The translations under genes and the position numbers were made by a program. The notes under the pieces were generated by a model that was not told the DNA's origin, did not search any database, and worked only from the letters and a program-made list of their open reading frames with translations. A stretch of 64,000 nucleotides of DNA. Origin: Hymenobacter rubidus (GTDB lineage Bacteria; Bacteroidota; Bacteroidia; Cytophagales; Hymenobacteraceae). How positions within the stretch are numbered: position 1 is the stretch's first letter; each line of letters starts with the position of its first letter. This document shows positions 42,057-51,277 of the stretch, one piece after another. The stretch spans positions 1 to 64,000 of the forward strand of contig NZ_JAERQF010000018.1 in the NCBI RefSeq assembly GCF_016734815.1. Reading direction: 5' to 3'.

Positions 42057-42738
42057 AACCTTCTTTTTTCAGGTTGAAGGCGTAGCGCAGCCCGATGCCG
42101 GCCCCAGGCTGCACTACCCAGCGGTAATCTTCGCGGGGGTTCAAGTACCAGTTGTTGGTGAGGTCGGCGGCCAGCTCCAGGTGCGGCGTCAGGTTGAAAC
42201 CCAGCCCCAGGCCGCCGGTGAGGTACCAGTTGGCGGCCTGCAAATCCTGCTGAAACTGATTCTGCGCCTGGTTGGAGAGGGAATACGACTCCTGATGGAA
42301 GCGGTGGAGCAACAACGTAGGGCCCAGCAGCGCATCCAGATGCAGCCGGTGTGTGGGCCGACGAGCTAGCCGAAAGCGAAGTAGCACCGGGACTGCTGCA
42401 TTGAAATACTGCCGACGCTCGATGTACTCAATCAGCTGGCCATTCTGGCCAATGCTGGTTAAATCCGTCTGTTGCTGCTGATGGCGCTGCTGAAACCCCG
42501 CCTGCACGGCCACATGCGGCGTGAACTGATAGCCCCAATACCCATACCCTGGCCTGATAATGCCCTCCTGGGCCGTATAGACTGAAGTGGTGCGGAAAGC
42601 TTGAAAACCGGCGTGGAGCCCGACATACCATCGATAGCGCGGTGGCGAGTCAGCCTGGACGACCTCCTGCGCCCAGCCGGGCAGACTCAACATTCCAAGC
42701 AGTACGCCTGGCAGCATCCGTCCAATACCAAACATCAA
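42055..42738 (-). CDS. Outer-membrane beta-barrel protein, 227 aa
   Basis: Signal peptide (MFGIGRMLPGVLLGMLSLPG ending at WAQ), then a mature part of alternating strands with many aromatic ends: YRWYVGLHAGFQAF, GYWGYQFTPHVAVQAGFQQR, AAVPVLLRFRLARR, WYLTGGLGLGFNLTPHLELA and the last strand PGAGIGLRYAFNLKK. This is the pattern of the outer-membrane barrel family PF13568/PF13505. The function (porin, adhesin, scaffold) is unknown. The first two codons are both ATG, so the start may be 42738 or 42735. Confidence 0.8.
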   Translation of the reverse strand: MMFGIGRMLPGVLLGMLSLPGWAQEVVQADSPPRYRWYVGLHAGFQAFRTTSVYTAQEGIIRPGYGYWGYQFTPHVAVQAGFQQRHQQQQTDLTSIGQNGQLIEYIERRQYFNAAVPVLLRFRLARRPTHRLHLDALLGPTLLLHRFHQESYSLSNQAQNQFQQDLQAANWYLTGGLGLGFNLTPHLELAADLTNNWYLNPREDYRWVVQPGAGIGLRYAFNLKKEG

Positions 42739-43018
42739 AAGCGCAGCCGGGGAAAAGACAGCCAGTCATATCATCGTTGGTCGAAGCTCTTTATTGTGCC
42801 AAGCTCTTGGGTTTCTGCCCTCCTCGCTGACCAGTAAGACGCCGAAGCCGCCCGAGGCCACAGTCGCCAACTCCTCCACACCGAGCTTCTGTACAGCGGG
42901 GAATGCCCCGTGTATGTCAGCACCGACGCCCGCCAGCACCCTGCGTGGTGACGGACACGCCCGCCCCGCCCGCCGCCCCGGGGCCGCCCCTGGCGCAGCG
43001 GCCGGGTGGGCGGGAACG
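42739..43018. other. Intergenic stretch of unclear content
   Basis: Open frames exist on both strands (for example minus 42766-43029, with PAVQKLGVEELATVASGGFG), but none has a credible start, signal, domain or neighbour. The right half (42940-43010) is a C/G-rich run of proline, alanine and arginine codons. It may be the remnant of a gene; I cannot name it. Confidence 0.4.
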
Positions 43019-43049
43019 AAACAGGGCACCCCGTGAGGTACCCTGTTTT
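43019..43049 (-). terminator. Hairpin after the AT-rich lipoprotein gene
   Basis: AAACAGGGCACC and GGTACCCTGTTT pair with one mismatch around CCGTGA, and T-runs lie on the outer side for minus-strand transcripts. It is 24 bp past the stop at 43073. Confidence 0.7.
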
Positions 43050-43072
43050 GGTTTAACTATGGCTGTTAGAAT

Positions 43073-43726
43073 TCAGTGTTTTATAGGTACTAGCTTGCCT
43101 GTTGAATCTTCCGCAACAGGAAACACTCTTCCAGTTGAATCATACAGATGAGGGCCATTTAATATTTTAAGAGTCTTTACTGTGCACCCCTGTTCAATAA
43201 GAGCTTGAAAATTATCCACACATCTAAGCGGAACCATGTAGTAGGTTCCAATATCAGAAGCACCTGAAGAGCAATTACGAAAGACGGCGAAACGAGCATC
43301 GTTTCGACTGATACCCCAGCCTCTGTCTCCTCTACATCCAAACATCCAAATAGGCATTGGCTGTTCATTCCAAGGTATAAAATCAGTGTATGACACTACT
43401 TCCCGGCCACGGACAAAAAGCAACCTCCTGAATCCGTCTGGCACCGCCCCTTCATACCATTCGAACCCTATTTTACTGTTGATTTCGGCATTATCTGGTA
43501 CTGAACCGCCTCTAAAGAAATAAACTGAATCCCATTCAAAGTCAGTCAGGTCACTTAAATTAAGCACCCGATAACCATGAGTCATGGTACGCACAGGTTC
43601 CATTTGCTGGCGCATCTTTTCCAAGAGCTCATCATTACTTCCTGTGCATCCAACTAGCAGCATTGATGCAATGACAAGGGCGGCAGTAACCCAAAGGCAA
43701 GAGGTTATTCTCATCAGCGGCACCAT
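43073..43726 (-). CDS. Putative lipoprotein, 217 aa, AT-rich gene
   Basis: The N-terminus has a hydrophobic core and lipobox (ASMLLVGCTGSN, Cys27). MRITSCLW at 43714 is an alternative start. The mature part has EWDSVYFFRGGSVPDN, RRLLFVRGREVVSYTDFIPW and SSGASDIGTYYMVPL; I do not recognise a family. Codon use is clearly more AT-rich than in the GC-rich genes on both sides, so recent transfer is possible. It is 15 bp upstream of the GH31 stop on the same strand side, but GH31 reads toward it, so the lipoprotein may be transcribed from the GH31 unit's far side. Confidence 0.72.
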   Translation of the reverse strand: MVPLMRITSCLWVTAALVIASMLLVGCTGSNDELLEKMRQQMEPVRTMTHGYRVLNLSDLTDFEWDSVYFFRGGSVPDNAEINSKIGFEWYEGAVPDGFRRLLFVRGREVVSYTDFIPWNEQPMPIWMFGCRGDRGWGISRNDARFAVFRNCSSGASDIGTYYMVPLRCVDNFQALIEQGCTVKTLKILNGPHLYDSTGRVFPVAEDSTGKLVPIKH

Positions 43727-43741
43727 AATTAGGATTCAGTT

Positions 43742-46204
43742 CTATTCCTTTTCCCCCGCCCCACTCGCCACCACGTTCACGCGCACCTCGCCGAAGCCGA
43801 CGGGCACCACGAGGCTGGGCAGGGTGAGGCCCGTTTCCAGCGTGGCATCCGTCACGTTAGCAGCTTGGCCGTCGGCTTGCGCGGCGAGGGCGCCGGCCAC
43901 ACCGTGCAGCACCACGCGGTAGGTGGCGTAGCTGGGCGCGTAGTCGCCTTCGATGGCCTGGGTGAGTACGAGGCCCTCGGCGGAGCCGGTGACGGTGAAG
44001 CGGCGCACGGTTTTGTGGCCTTCGAAGTAGGCGTAGCCTTCGCCGCCGTCGTCGTAGAGGACGCTCTCGGCGGTGCCGTTTTTGTAGTACACGTGCAGGG
44101 TGAGCTCGGTGACGGGGGTTTCGCCCACGTACTGCATCACCGGCTGCATGGGCACCACCGCGCCGGCCTTGATGAAGAGCGGAATGCGGGTGAGGTCGGC
44201 GGCGGCCCAGACTTCGCTGCCGCCGGCCTGGGGCGTGTCGGTCCAGTAGTAGAACCAATCGCCGCGGGGCAGGTACATCCAGCGGCCATCGGCGCCGGGC
44301 GTGGTGATGGGGCAGACAAGCAGGTGGTCGCCGAGGCCGAATTCGGCCATGCGCAGGTAGGTTTCGGTGTCGTTCTGGTCGAGGAAGGTGAGCGGGCGCA
44401 GCATGGGCGTGCCCTTAGTGGCGTACTGCCAGAAGGCGGTGTACACGTAGGGCAGCAGGCGGTAGCGCAACTCGATGAAGGAGCGGGCCAAATCGGTCAC
44501 CTCGTCGCCGAAGCTCCAGGGCTCCTGGTCGCCGTGGTCGCCGGATGAGTGGGTGCGGAAGAACGGGTGGAAGGCCCCCAGGGCAATCCAGCGGGCGTAG
44601 AGCTCGCCGGTGGGCGTGTCGATGAAGCCGCCGATATCGGAGCCGATGAAGCTGAAGCCCGAGATGCTCAGGCGCTGGCACTGGATGTTGGCCAGCCAGA
44701 GGTGCTCCCAGCTGGCGATGTTGTCGCCGGTCCAGCCCGAGGAGTAGCGCTGGCCGCCGCTGTAGGTGCTGCGCGTGATGGTGAAGGGCCGGTTGGGGTA
44801 GCTGAACTTCTTCACGCCGTCGTTGGTGGCGCGGGCCATCTGCATGCCGTAGATGTTGTGGGCCTTCTGGTGCGAGGCCCAGTGGCCGTCGTACTCGAAG
44901 CGCACATCGGGCGGGAAAGTGCCTTTTTCGAATACCGCCGGCTCGTTCATGTCGTTCCACACGCCCTTCACGCCGATGTCCTGAATCAATTCCTGAAACA
45001 GCCCGGCCCACCACTCGCGCACCCGCGGCGCGGTGAAATCGGGGAAGTTGCAGAGGCCGGGCCACACGGAGCCTTTCATCAGCGGGCCGTCGGCGCGGCG
45101 GCAGAAGTAGTCGTTGGCCACGCCCTCCTTGTACACCGAATATTCGGGGTCAATCTTGATGCCGGGGTCGATTATGACGATGGTTTTGAAGCCGTCGGCG
45201 GCCAGCTCCTGCACCATGCGCTTGGGCTCGGGGAAGTGCGACTTGCTCCAGGTGAAGCAGCGGTAGCCCTCCATGTAGTCGATGTCGAGGTAAAGCGCGT
45301 CGCAGGGAATCTGGCGGTCGCGCAGGCCGCTGGCAATTTCCTTCACGTTGCTCTCCGGGAAGTAGCTCCACTTGCACTGGTGGTAGCCCAGCGTCCAGAG
45401 CGGCGGCAGCTCGGGCGGGCAGGTGAGCAGGGTGTATTCCTGGGTCACCTCCATCAGGGTGGGGCCGTAGATAAAGTAGTAGTTCAGCTCGCCGCCCTGG
45501 GCCCAGAAGCTGGTCACGTCGGCGCGCTCGGCCGCGAAGTCGAAGCTGGCCTTGAAGGTGTTGTCGAAGAAGATGCCGTGCCCGATTTTCTGGTGCAGCA
45601 CGTGGTAGAACGGGATGTTCTTATACAGCGGGTCGGAGCCCTTCACGTAGCCGTAGGTATCGGAGCCCCAGTTGGTGAAGCGCTTGCCGCGCAGGTTCAT
45701 GTTGTCGGGCTTGTCGCCGAGGCCGTAGTAGTGCACGCCGGCGGGCACCTGCTTGCTCATCTTCACGATGTCGTTGCCGGTGTCGTAGTCGTACTCCCAG
45801 TGGAAGCCCTTTTCGTCGTCGCTCAGGATGGTGCCGGAGCGGTCCAACACGCGGGCCTTCAGGTTTTCCTTCTGAATAATGCAGATAAGCCGGGCCGTGG
45901 TGAGGCGGTAATGGTCGGGCTTCTCGCGGAATTCCACCAGCGCCGGGGCCATGCGCGTAGTAGCGTCGGCCGGCACGGCGTAGGAGAAATCGGGGTTCAG
46001 CGGGCCGTCGGTGAGGTAGCGGAAGCGGAGGATTTTATCGGAGAGGACGTGCAATAAGAGCCGCACACCGTTCTGGCACACGAAGAGGAAGCGACTGTCG
46101 CCCAGCTCTTCGACGCGCAGCACCTCGCCGGGAAATTGCTCCTGGTGGCTTTGGGCCGCCAGGTCGTTCACCATATAGTTATTTTCCTGAATTGTATTAT
46201 CCAT
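43742..46204 (-). CDS. Glycoside hydrolase family 31 (alpha-glucosidase type)
   Basis: An 820-aa exo-alpha-glycosidase that releases glucose (or a related sugar) from starch or glycogen fragments. The GH31 catalytic pair is present: GVWNDMNEPAVF with the nucleophile Asp (about residue 418) and SSGWTGDNIASWEHL with the acid/base Asp (about 494). An N-terminal beta-domain starts at QFPGEVLRVEEL and C-terminal beta-domains follow. The ATG at 46204 is chosen; an ATG at 46174 (MVNDLAAQSH) is equally possible, and the frame up to 46357 has no signal peptide, so a cytoplasmic site is likely. The GT-like gene is divergent to it at 46430. Confidence 0.92.
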   Translation of the reverse strand: MDNTIQENNYMVNDLAAQSHQEQFPGEVLRVEELGDSRFLFVCQNGVRLLLHVLSDKILRFRYLTDGPLNPDFSYAVPADATTRMAPALVEFREKPDHYRLTTARLICIIQKENLKARVLDRSGTILSDDEKGFHWEYDYDTGNDIVKMSKQVPAGVHYYGLGDKPDNMNLRGKRFTNWGSDTYGYVKGSDPLYKNIPFYHVLHQKIGHGIFFDNTFKASFDFAAERADVTSFWAQGGELNYYFIYGPTLMEVTQEYTLLTCPPELPPLWTLGYHQCKWSYFPESNVKEIASGLRDRQIPCDALYLDIDYMEGYRCFTWSKSHFPEPKRMVQELAADGFKTIVIIDPGIKIDPEYSVYKEGVANDYFCRRADGPLMKGSVWPGLCNFPDFTAPRVREWWAGLFQELIQDIGVKGVWNDMNEPAVFEKGTFPPDVRFEYDGHWASHQKAHNIYGMQMARATNDGVKKFSYPNRPFTITRSTYSGGQRYSSGWTGDNIASWEHLWLANIQCQRLSISGFSFIGSDIGGFIDTPTGELYARWIALGAFHPFFRTHSSGDHGDQEPWSFGDEVTDLARSFIELRYRLLPYVYTAFWQYATKGTPMLRPLTFLDQNDTETYLRMAEFGLGDHLLVCPITTPGADGRWMYLPRGDWFYYWTDTPQAGGSEVWAAADLTRIPLFIKAGAVVPMQPVMQYVGETPVTELTLHVYYKNGTAESVLYDDGGEGYAYFEGHKTVRRFTVTGSAEGLVLTQAIEGDYAPSYATYRVVLHGVAGALAAQADGQAANVTDATLETGLTLPSLVVPVGFGEVRVNVVASGAGEKE

Positions 46205-46429
46205 AAATTTTTGCTGAGCGGAAGGCAAAAGCGCTAAGGAAGCGAGCCAAAAAAGGCCAGAGAGGCCGGTTAATCGAAGGTTAAGTACGCAAGTTACTTT
46301 TTTAGCCCAGTCCCTCGCGAAATTTTCGATGAACATATGGCCCGGCTGGCGTAGCATTGGGAGTTAATTGGCCGAAGGCGCCGGGTGTGCCCGTTCATCG
46401 GCCCGTTTTGCCCTTTCCATTCCCCTGCC

Positions 46430-47851
46430 ATGACCTCGCCCGAGTTTTCCGTACTGCTGCTAGCCTGGGATGACGCCGACCCTGGCGTGGCCGTACTCGG
46501 CGGGGCCGCCCTGCCTCCTACCCGCTCGCTGGTGTACCAATTGGCCGAACAGCATCCGGTACTGGCCTTCTACCCGCACCTGCCCACCCCCGAAACGCCG
46601 GCCGAAGCATCTCCGCGCGACGAGCCAACTTCGGCTCCTAACGATGCGCACGCGGCAGCCACCAGCCCTGTTGCACCGGATGCCCCCGACCAGCCCGGCG
46701 TGCGCCTATTGCCGGCCGCCACGCTTCCTCCGTCGGCAGCGAAACACCTTGGCGCAGCGCCCCGGTCCAGCATGATTGGCTTGTCGGAGCTGGAAACCAG
46801 CCGCGCCCCGCTGCCAGCCGACGGAGCTACGCTTCCCCTCGAAGGCGCACCGGTGCCCCCGCCCCAGCGCTGGGAGTTGCCGCCGCCAGCACTGCTCGGC
46901 CACAACCAATGGCCCGCAGGCGCCGAGCCCACCGCGCCCGATTACCACTGGCAGGCACCGGCCGAACCCTACGTAGGCGCGGGTGCGCTCAGCTCTTATC
47001 CGGCGCCCGTTGTTTACCCCGCCCCGCCGCCGGTCCCCGCTATAGTCCATGTCAGTCTGAAGGGAGCGCAAACGCCAACCACGCCGCCAGCGCAGGAGCC
47101 AGCTGCGCCGCCACTGAGCGAGCAGGAAACGGCTTCACCAGTTGGCGCCGTTGAGCTTCCTGCCAGTGAACCGACCGCCAGTCCGCCGCCCGCCACTGAG
47201 CCGCCGGCCACTGCCGACACCCACGACGCTAGCGCAACCGAACTGGCTACTATTCAGCATCCCGAGCTGCTTGATGAGCCCACGGAAGAAATAGGTCCCG
47301 CCGAAGCAAACGACATGTTTGCCCCCGAAGACGACATCGTGCCCGATGTGCTGCCGACAGCTGTTCCTGTTTCGCCCGCTGTTATTTCCGCTCCTGCACC
47401 AGCGCAACCGGCCGCAACGGTGGCTGCTGCCGTTGCTACACCGGCCCCGGTCGTGGTGCAACCTAAGTTAGATGGGCTGAATTTTCGGATGATTCAGTAC
47501 GCCCGCCGGGCGGCGCAGTTGGCCCAGTCCCGGTCCGAATTTGGGGTGATTTATGCGCCCAACTGGCCGGCCTGGCTGGCGGCGCAGGAAATCCGCAACA
47601 GTTCGCGCATGCCGCTGGTGCTGTACGTGGCCAGTCTGGTGGCCGACTTCACCGTTCCCGCCGAGCGCGGCTGGCTGCAGGAAGTGGAGCGCATGACCCT
47701 GCGCCGCGCCCACGTCATTCTGGTGCCCGACGAGGCCATCCGGCGGCGCCTGCACCTACTCTACCCGGACACCACCGGAAAAACCCGCGTAGTGGCCGCC
47801 GACGACGAAGACACCGTGCAACGCGTGCTGGGCGAAGTCGCGCTTTACTAG
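46430..47851 (+). CDS. Degenerate GT4-like protein with a very long Pro/Ala linker
   Basis: A 473-aa protein in three parts. Residues 6-52 (FSVLLLAWDD, then TRSLVYQLAEQHPVLAFYPH) and 347-473 (LNFRMIQYARRAAQLAQS, EFGVIYAPNWPAWLAAQEI, RAHVILVPDEAIRRRLHLLY) together match the N-terminal Rossmann half of Bacteroidota GT4 starch-synthase-like enzymes. The catalytic patterns have changed: the expected HAHDW reads YAPNW. The C-terminal nucleotide-sugar half is absent. Residues about 53-346 are a disordered Pro/Ala/Thr/Glu-rich insertion. It is therefore probably not a glycosyltransferase now, but a binding or scaffold protein. ATG at 46430 is chosen. It is divergent to GH31 and transcribed alone. 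The reading as GT-derived is inference from pattern only. Confidence 0.62.
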   Translation: MTSPEFSVLLLAWDDADPGVAVLGGAALPPTRSLVYQLAEQHPVLAFYPHLPTPETPAEASPRDEPTSAPNDAHAAATSPVAPDAPDQPGVRLLPAATLPPSAAKHLGAAPRSSMIGLSELETSRAPLPADGATLPLEGAPVPPPQRWELPPPALLGHNQWPAGAEPTAPDYHWQAPAEPYVGAGALSSYPAPVVYPAPPPVPAIVHVSLKGAQTPTTPPAQEPAAPPLSEQETASPVGAVELPASEPTASPPPATEPPATADTHDASATELATIQHPELLDEPTEEIGPAEANDMFAPEDDIVPDVLPTAVPVSPAVISAPAPAQPAATVAAAVATPAPVVVQPKLDGLNFRMIQYARRAAQLAQSRSEFGVIYAPNWPAWLAAQEIRNSSRMPLVLYVASLVADFTVPAERGWLQEVERMTLRRAHVILVPDEAIRRRLHLLYPDTTGKTRVVAADDEDTVQRVLGEVALY

Positions 47852-47874
47852 CTTTTTTTGCACAACAATACAGA

Positions 47875-47978
47875 AGTACGTCATGCAGAGCGCAGCGAAG
47901 CATCTCGCATGTGGTAGTAACTCAATCAAAGATTACTATGGCACGCGAGATGCTTCGCTGCGCTCTGCATGACGTTCT
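47875..47978. repeat. A-family palindromic repeat, copy A6
   Basis: AGTACGTCATGCAGAGCGCA and GCGAAGCATCTCGCATG pair with ACGCGAGATGCTTCGCTGCG and CTCTGCATGACGTTCT. It starts 24 bp after the stop of the GT-like gene. Confidence 0.92.
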
Positions 47979-48021
47979 TGTTCTGAATTATGACTAAGCA
48001 GCACCAGAAACCAACAGCCAT

Positions 48022-48492
48022 ATGCAGCCTGAACACGAATTTGAAGCCGTTTTAGAAGCCGGTGATGGGGACGGCGGGGTGTTCGTCGTGGTGCCTTTTT
48101 CGGTGCCCGAGGTGTACGGCACGCGCGGCCGGGTCCCCATCCAGGCTACTTTCGACGGCTACCCGTACCAGGGCAGCATCACGCCGCTCGGCGATGGCCA
48201 CCACGCCCTGCTCATCCTCAAGCAAATCCGCAAAGCCATCGACAAAACCGTGGGTGACACGGTGCGCGTGACCCTGAGCCGCGACGTGACCGAGCGCAAA
48301 ATGGAAGCCCCCGCCGACCTGGCCGAGCAGCTGGCCACCAACCCCAAAGCCGCTGCCTACTTCGCCAAGCTGGCCTACACCCACCAGCGCGAGTACATCA
48401 ACTGGCTCAAGGGCGCCAAAAAGCCCGAAACCCGCACCCGCCGCCTGGGCGAAATCGTGGCCATGCTGGCTCAGGGCCGCAAGCGCGGCTGA
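48022..48492 (+). CDS. DUF1905 plus YdeI/OmdA-like protein
   Basis: A 156-aa soluble protein in two halves. Residues about 5-95 fit DUF1905: VVPFSVPEVYGTRGRVPIQA and GHHALLILKQIRKAIDKTVG. Residues about 100-150 fit the YdeI/OmpD-associated (bacteriocin-protection) domain: LATNPKAAAYFAKLAYTHQR and YINWLKGAKKPETRTRRLGE. Members are widespread in Bacteroidota; the YdeI family was linked in E. coli to stress and antimicrobial peptide resistance, but no biochemical activity can be inferred. It starts 43 bp after repeat A6 and probably has its own promoter. Confidence 0.86.
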   Translation: MQPEHEFEAVLEAGDGDGGVFVVVPFSVPEVYGTRGRVPIQATFDGYPYQGSITPLGDGHHALLILKQIRKAIDKTVGDTVRVTLSRDVTERKMEAPADLAEQLATNPKAAAYFAKLAYTHQREYINWLKGAKKPETRTRRLGEIVAMLAQGRKRG

Positions 48493-48590
48493 GCCATACG
48501 ATTGGGCTTGGAGTAGTTTTTGCAGGAAGATTAGGCGTTCAAAATAAGCGTTTTGGAGCCTGTTGATTTCCCGCTTTTACTACCGTCTGC

Positions 48591-51218
48591 ATGAGAGTAT
48601 TTATTACGCTGCTGATTCTGGGGCTCCTGTTTTGCCGGCCGGCTTACGCACAAGGCCCGAACGTTGACCCGTCGTTCATTAACACAGGGATTTACCGGCC
48701 CGGCGGGGTGGTGCAAGCGGTGCGCCAGCCCGATGGCAAAACGCTGCTGCTAGGCACCTTTAAGCGGGTGCTGCAGCAAGCTACCGGGACGCTGGTGCGG
48801 TTGATGCCCAACGGCACCCAGCTTGATACCGGGTTTCAGGCCAACGTGGCCGGTTTACAAGGGCCAGTCGACCACCTGGCCTTATTGCCCGACGGCAAGC
48901 TGCTGCTCTTTGATGACCGCAGCTTTGGTACGGTGGGCTCTTCCGAAACGCTGACGCTGGGCAGCGTGACGCGGCAAACGCTGCTACGGCTCAACGCCGA
49001 CGGCACGCCCGATGCGTCCTTCAACGCGCAGTTCACCAACTCCATGACGCTGCAACAGGTGGTACCGCAGCCCGATGGCAAGCTGCTGCTACTAGGCTTT
49101 TTCACCCCCAACGCTGGGCAAACTGGCCCGGTACTGATTCGCCTCAATGCCGATGGCAGTCGCGACCTCGGCTTTCAGGCCCCGGTGTTTAGTATCAATG
49201 GCATTGGCACCTACCCCAAATCCATTGCCTTGCAGCCCGACGGCAAGGTGCTGGCAACGGGCAACTTCGATGCGGTGGACGGGCAGCCCCAACAGGCCGT
49301 GGCCCGACTGTGGCCCAGCGGCGCGCTCGATACCAGCTTCACGGCGGCCGTGCCCACCGATGTGAGCGGCCGTAGCGTGGCGGTGCAGCCCGATGGCAAG
49401 CTGTTGCTGCTATGCGACGGCGGGCTCCCCTCTTATCCATCCGTCCGGCGGCTGCTGGCGAACGGGGCGGTTGATTCAGGTTTTCAATACGTCGGCCCGT
49501 CGTTGTTCTTTATGCCCGGCTACGTGCTGCCGCCGGTGGTGCAGCCCGATGGCCGGTTTCTGGTGGCTACGGCCAACGCGTTTTACAACGGGGCTTTTCT
49601 GGGAAGGCTGCTCCGCTTCCTGCCCACCGGCACGCTCGACCCTGCCTTCAACAACGCCGGGGCGCTTACCGGCCAAATCAACCGCCCCACGGTATACCCT
49701 GGTTCGGTGCAGTTGCTGGCCACTGGCCAATTGCTGGTAGCAGCCGGCCGCACCAGTTCTGCTCTCCCGCGCTTTCCGCCCCTGGCCACGTTTCTGCCCG
49801 TAGGCTTGGCGGTGCTCAATGCCGATGGCAGCTACGATGCCACATTTGCGCCCCTGATTCAGGACCTGGGCATCGTGAACGACCTTGCCCTACAGCCCGA
49901 TGGCAAAATTGTGCTGGGCGGCGACTTTTCGGAAATCAACGGCGTGGCCGTGCGCAACCTGGCCCGGCTGCAAGCCAATGGCCTGGTCGACCCTTCTTTT
50001 TCGGCCACGACCGATGGCGTGGTGAACACCCTCGCTTTGCAGACCGATGGCCAGGTGGTGGTGGGCGGCAGCTTCGACTTCCTGAGCGGCGTGGCCCTGC
50101 CCGGCCTGGGCCGGGTGCTGCCCACCGGCGCTCTCGACGCCGCCTTTGTACCCGCCCTCGCGGCCAATACGGCAAATGAGTCGTCAGAGGTACGGCGCTT
50201 GCTCGTGCGCTCCACGGGCGAGGTCATTATTAGCGGTACCCTCATTATTCAGCGCGGCAGCACCCCGGCGTACCTGACGCTTACCCAGCTGCAGGCCCTT
50301 ACCGGCCAGGAAGATACCGGCTTTCAGTCTACTGCCTTGAACTCCATCAGCATCTCGCACATGCTGCTGCAACCCAGTGGCAAGCTGGTGCTGGCCGGCA
50401 ATATTTCCAGTGGCCCGGCTTCTAATGCTCCCATGTGGCGGCTGCTGCCCAATGGAGCCTTGGATACGAGCTTTCCAATGCCCAATCTAATTGCCGATGT
50501 CGGGTTGACGCTGGCCCAGGATGGCGCGGGCCGGCTCTACCTTAGCAGTCAAGGCCGCGATGCGCCGGGCGCGGCAATTTTTTTCCGTAGCCTGACGCGG
50601 TACCTGGCCGATGGCCAACCCGACCCCACGTTTCAGGCCGTGCTGCCGGGGAGCGCGCCAACGGCAGTTGCCATTGCCGTGCAGCCCAATGGCCGGGTGC
50701 TACTCGGCGGGCAGTTGTCATCTAGTAGCAGCAGTTTCAATCCCAATCCGGAAGGCACCCTGCGCCTGCTGCCTACCGGTGCTGCTGACCCCAGCTACAA
50801 TCCCGCCAGCGGCCCTGTAGGTACACCCGGCTACAGTGGCAATGTGAACCGCTTGCTTATTCAGCCCAACGGCGCCATTCTGGCCGCCGGCTATTTTTCG
50901 CAGGTGGGCACCCAGTCCATCAACGGCTTGGTGCGCCTGCTCGACGCCAACGTGCTGAGCGTGCGCGCCCAGCCCGCCACGCCGGCCACCGCCGCCTGGC
51001 CCGTGCCGGCCCGCGGCGTATTGCACCTGGCCCTGGAGGCCGCTGCCCGCCCGCAGCGGGTGGAACTGCTCGACGCCCTGGGCCGGCCCGTGCTAGCGCA
51101 GGCCGTGGCCCAACCGGACATGAGCCTGAACACGGCCTCCCTGCCACCGGGGGTGTACCTGCTGCGCGTGCAGTATGCGCAAGGCGGGGCCGTGCTGCGC
51201 CGTGTGGTACTCGAATAA
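48591..51218 (+). CDS. Delta-60 repeat surface protein with T9SS sorting domain
   Basis: An 875-aa secreted protein. Signal peptide MRVFITLLILGLLFCRPAYA, cut before QGPNVDPSF. The body is built from about 14 repeats of the delta-60 type, each with a core such as QPDGKILLGGDF followed by a LxxLxxNGxxDxxF segment; they should form a beta-propeller or a beta-solenoid-like array. The last ~75 residues hold PVPARGVLHLALEAAARP, VELLDALGRPVLAQAV, LPPGVYLLRVQY and the end RRVVLE, a T9SS type A sorting domain. Role on the cell surface is unknown; adhesion is a guess. The amylase gene begins 127 bp later. Confidence 0.87.
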   Translation: MRVFITLLILGLLFCRPAYAQGPNVDPSFINTGIYRPGGVVQAVRQPDGKTLLLGTFKRVLQQATGTLVRLMPNGTQLDTGFQANVAGLQGPVDHLALLPDGKLLLFDDRSFGTVGSSETLTLGSVTRQTLLRLNADGTPDASFNAQFTNSMTLQQVVPQPDGKLLLLGFFTPNAGQTGPVLIRLNADGSRDLGFQAPVFSINGIGTYPKSIALQPDGKVLATGNFDAVDGQPQQAVARLWPSGALDTSFTAAVPTDVSGRSVAVQPDGKLLLLCDGGLPSYPSVRRLLANGAVDSGFQYVGPSLFFMPGYVLPPVVQPDGRFLVATANAFYNGAFLGRLLRFLPTGTLDPAFNNAGALTGQINRPTVYPGSVQLLATGQLLVAAGRTSSALPRFPPLATFLPVGLAVLNADGSYDATFAPLIQDLGIVNDLALQPDGKIVLGGDFSEINGVAVRNLARLQANGLVDPSFSATTDGVVNTLALQTDGQVVVGGSFDFLSGVALPGLGRVLPTGALDAAFVPALAANTANESSEVRRLLVRSTGEVIISGTLIIQRGSTPAYLTLTQLQALTGQEDTGFQSTALNSISISHMLLQPSGKLVLAGNISSGPASNAPMWRLLPNGALDTSFPMPNLIADVGLTLAQDGAGRLYLSSQGRDAPGAAIFFRSLTRYLADGQPDPTFQAVLPGSAPTAVAIAVQPNGRVLLGGQLSSSSSSFNPNPEGTLRLLPTGAADPSYNPASGPVGTPGYSGNVNRLLIQPNGAILAAGYFSQVGTQSINGLVRLLDANVLSVRAQPATPATAAWPVPARGVLHLALEAAARPQRVELLDALGRPVLAQAVAQPDMSLNTASLPPGVYLLRVQYAQGGAVLRRVVLE

Positions 51219-51269
51219 GCCGGCACCGGAACAACATTTAGCGCCATCGGCCGCATCGAAAGTGGCCCC

Positions 51270-51277
51270 TACCTTTG
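51270..51277 (+). promoter_or_regulatory. Promoter -7 element for the amylase gene (exact TAnnTTTG)
   Basis: TACCTTTG, an exact match, 68 bp before the ATG at 51346 and at the left edge of a hairpin. Confidence 0.45.
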
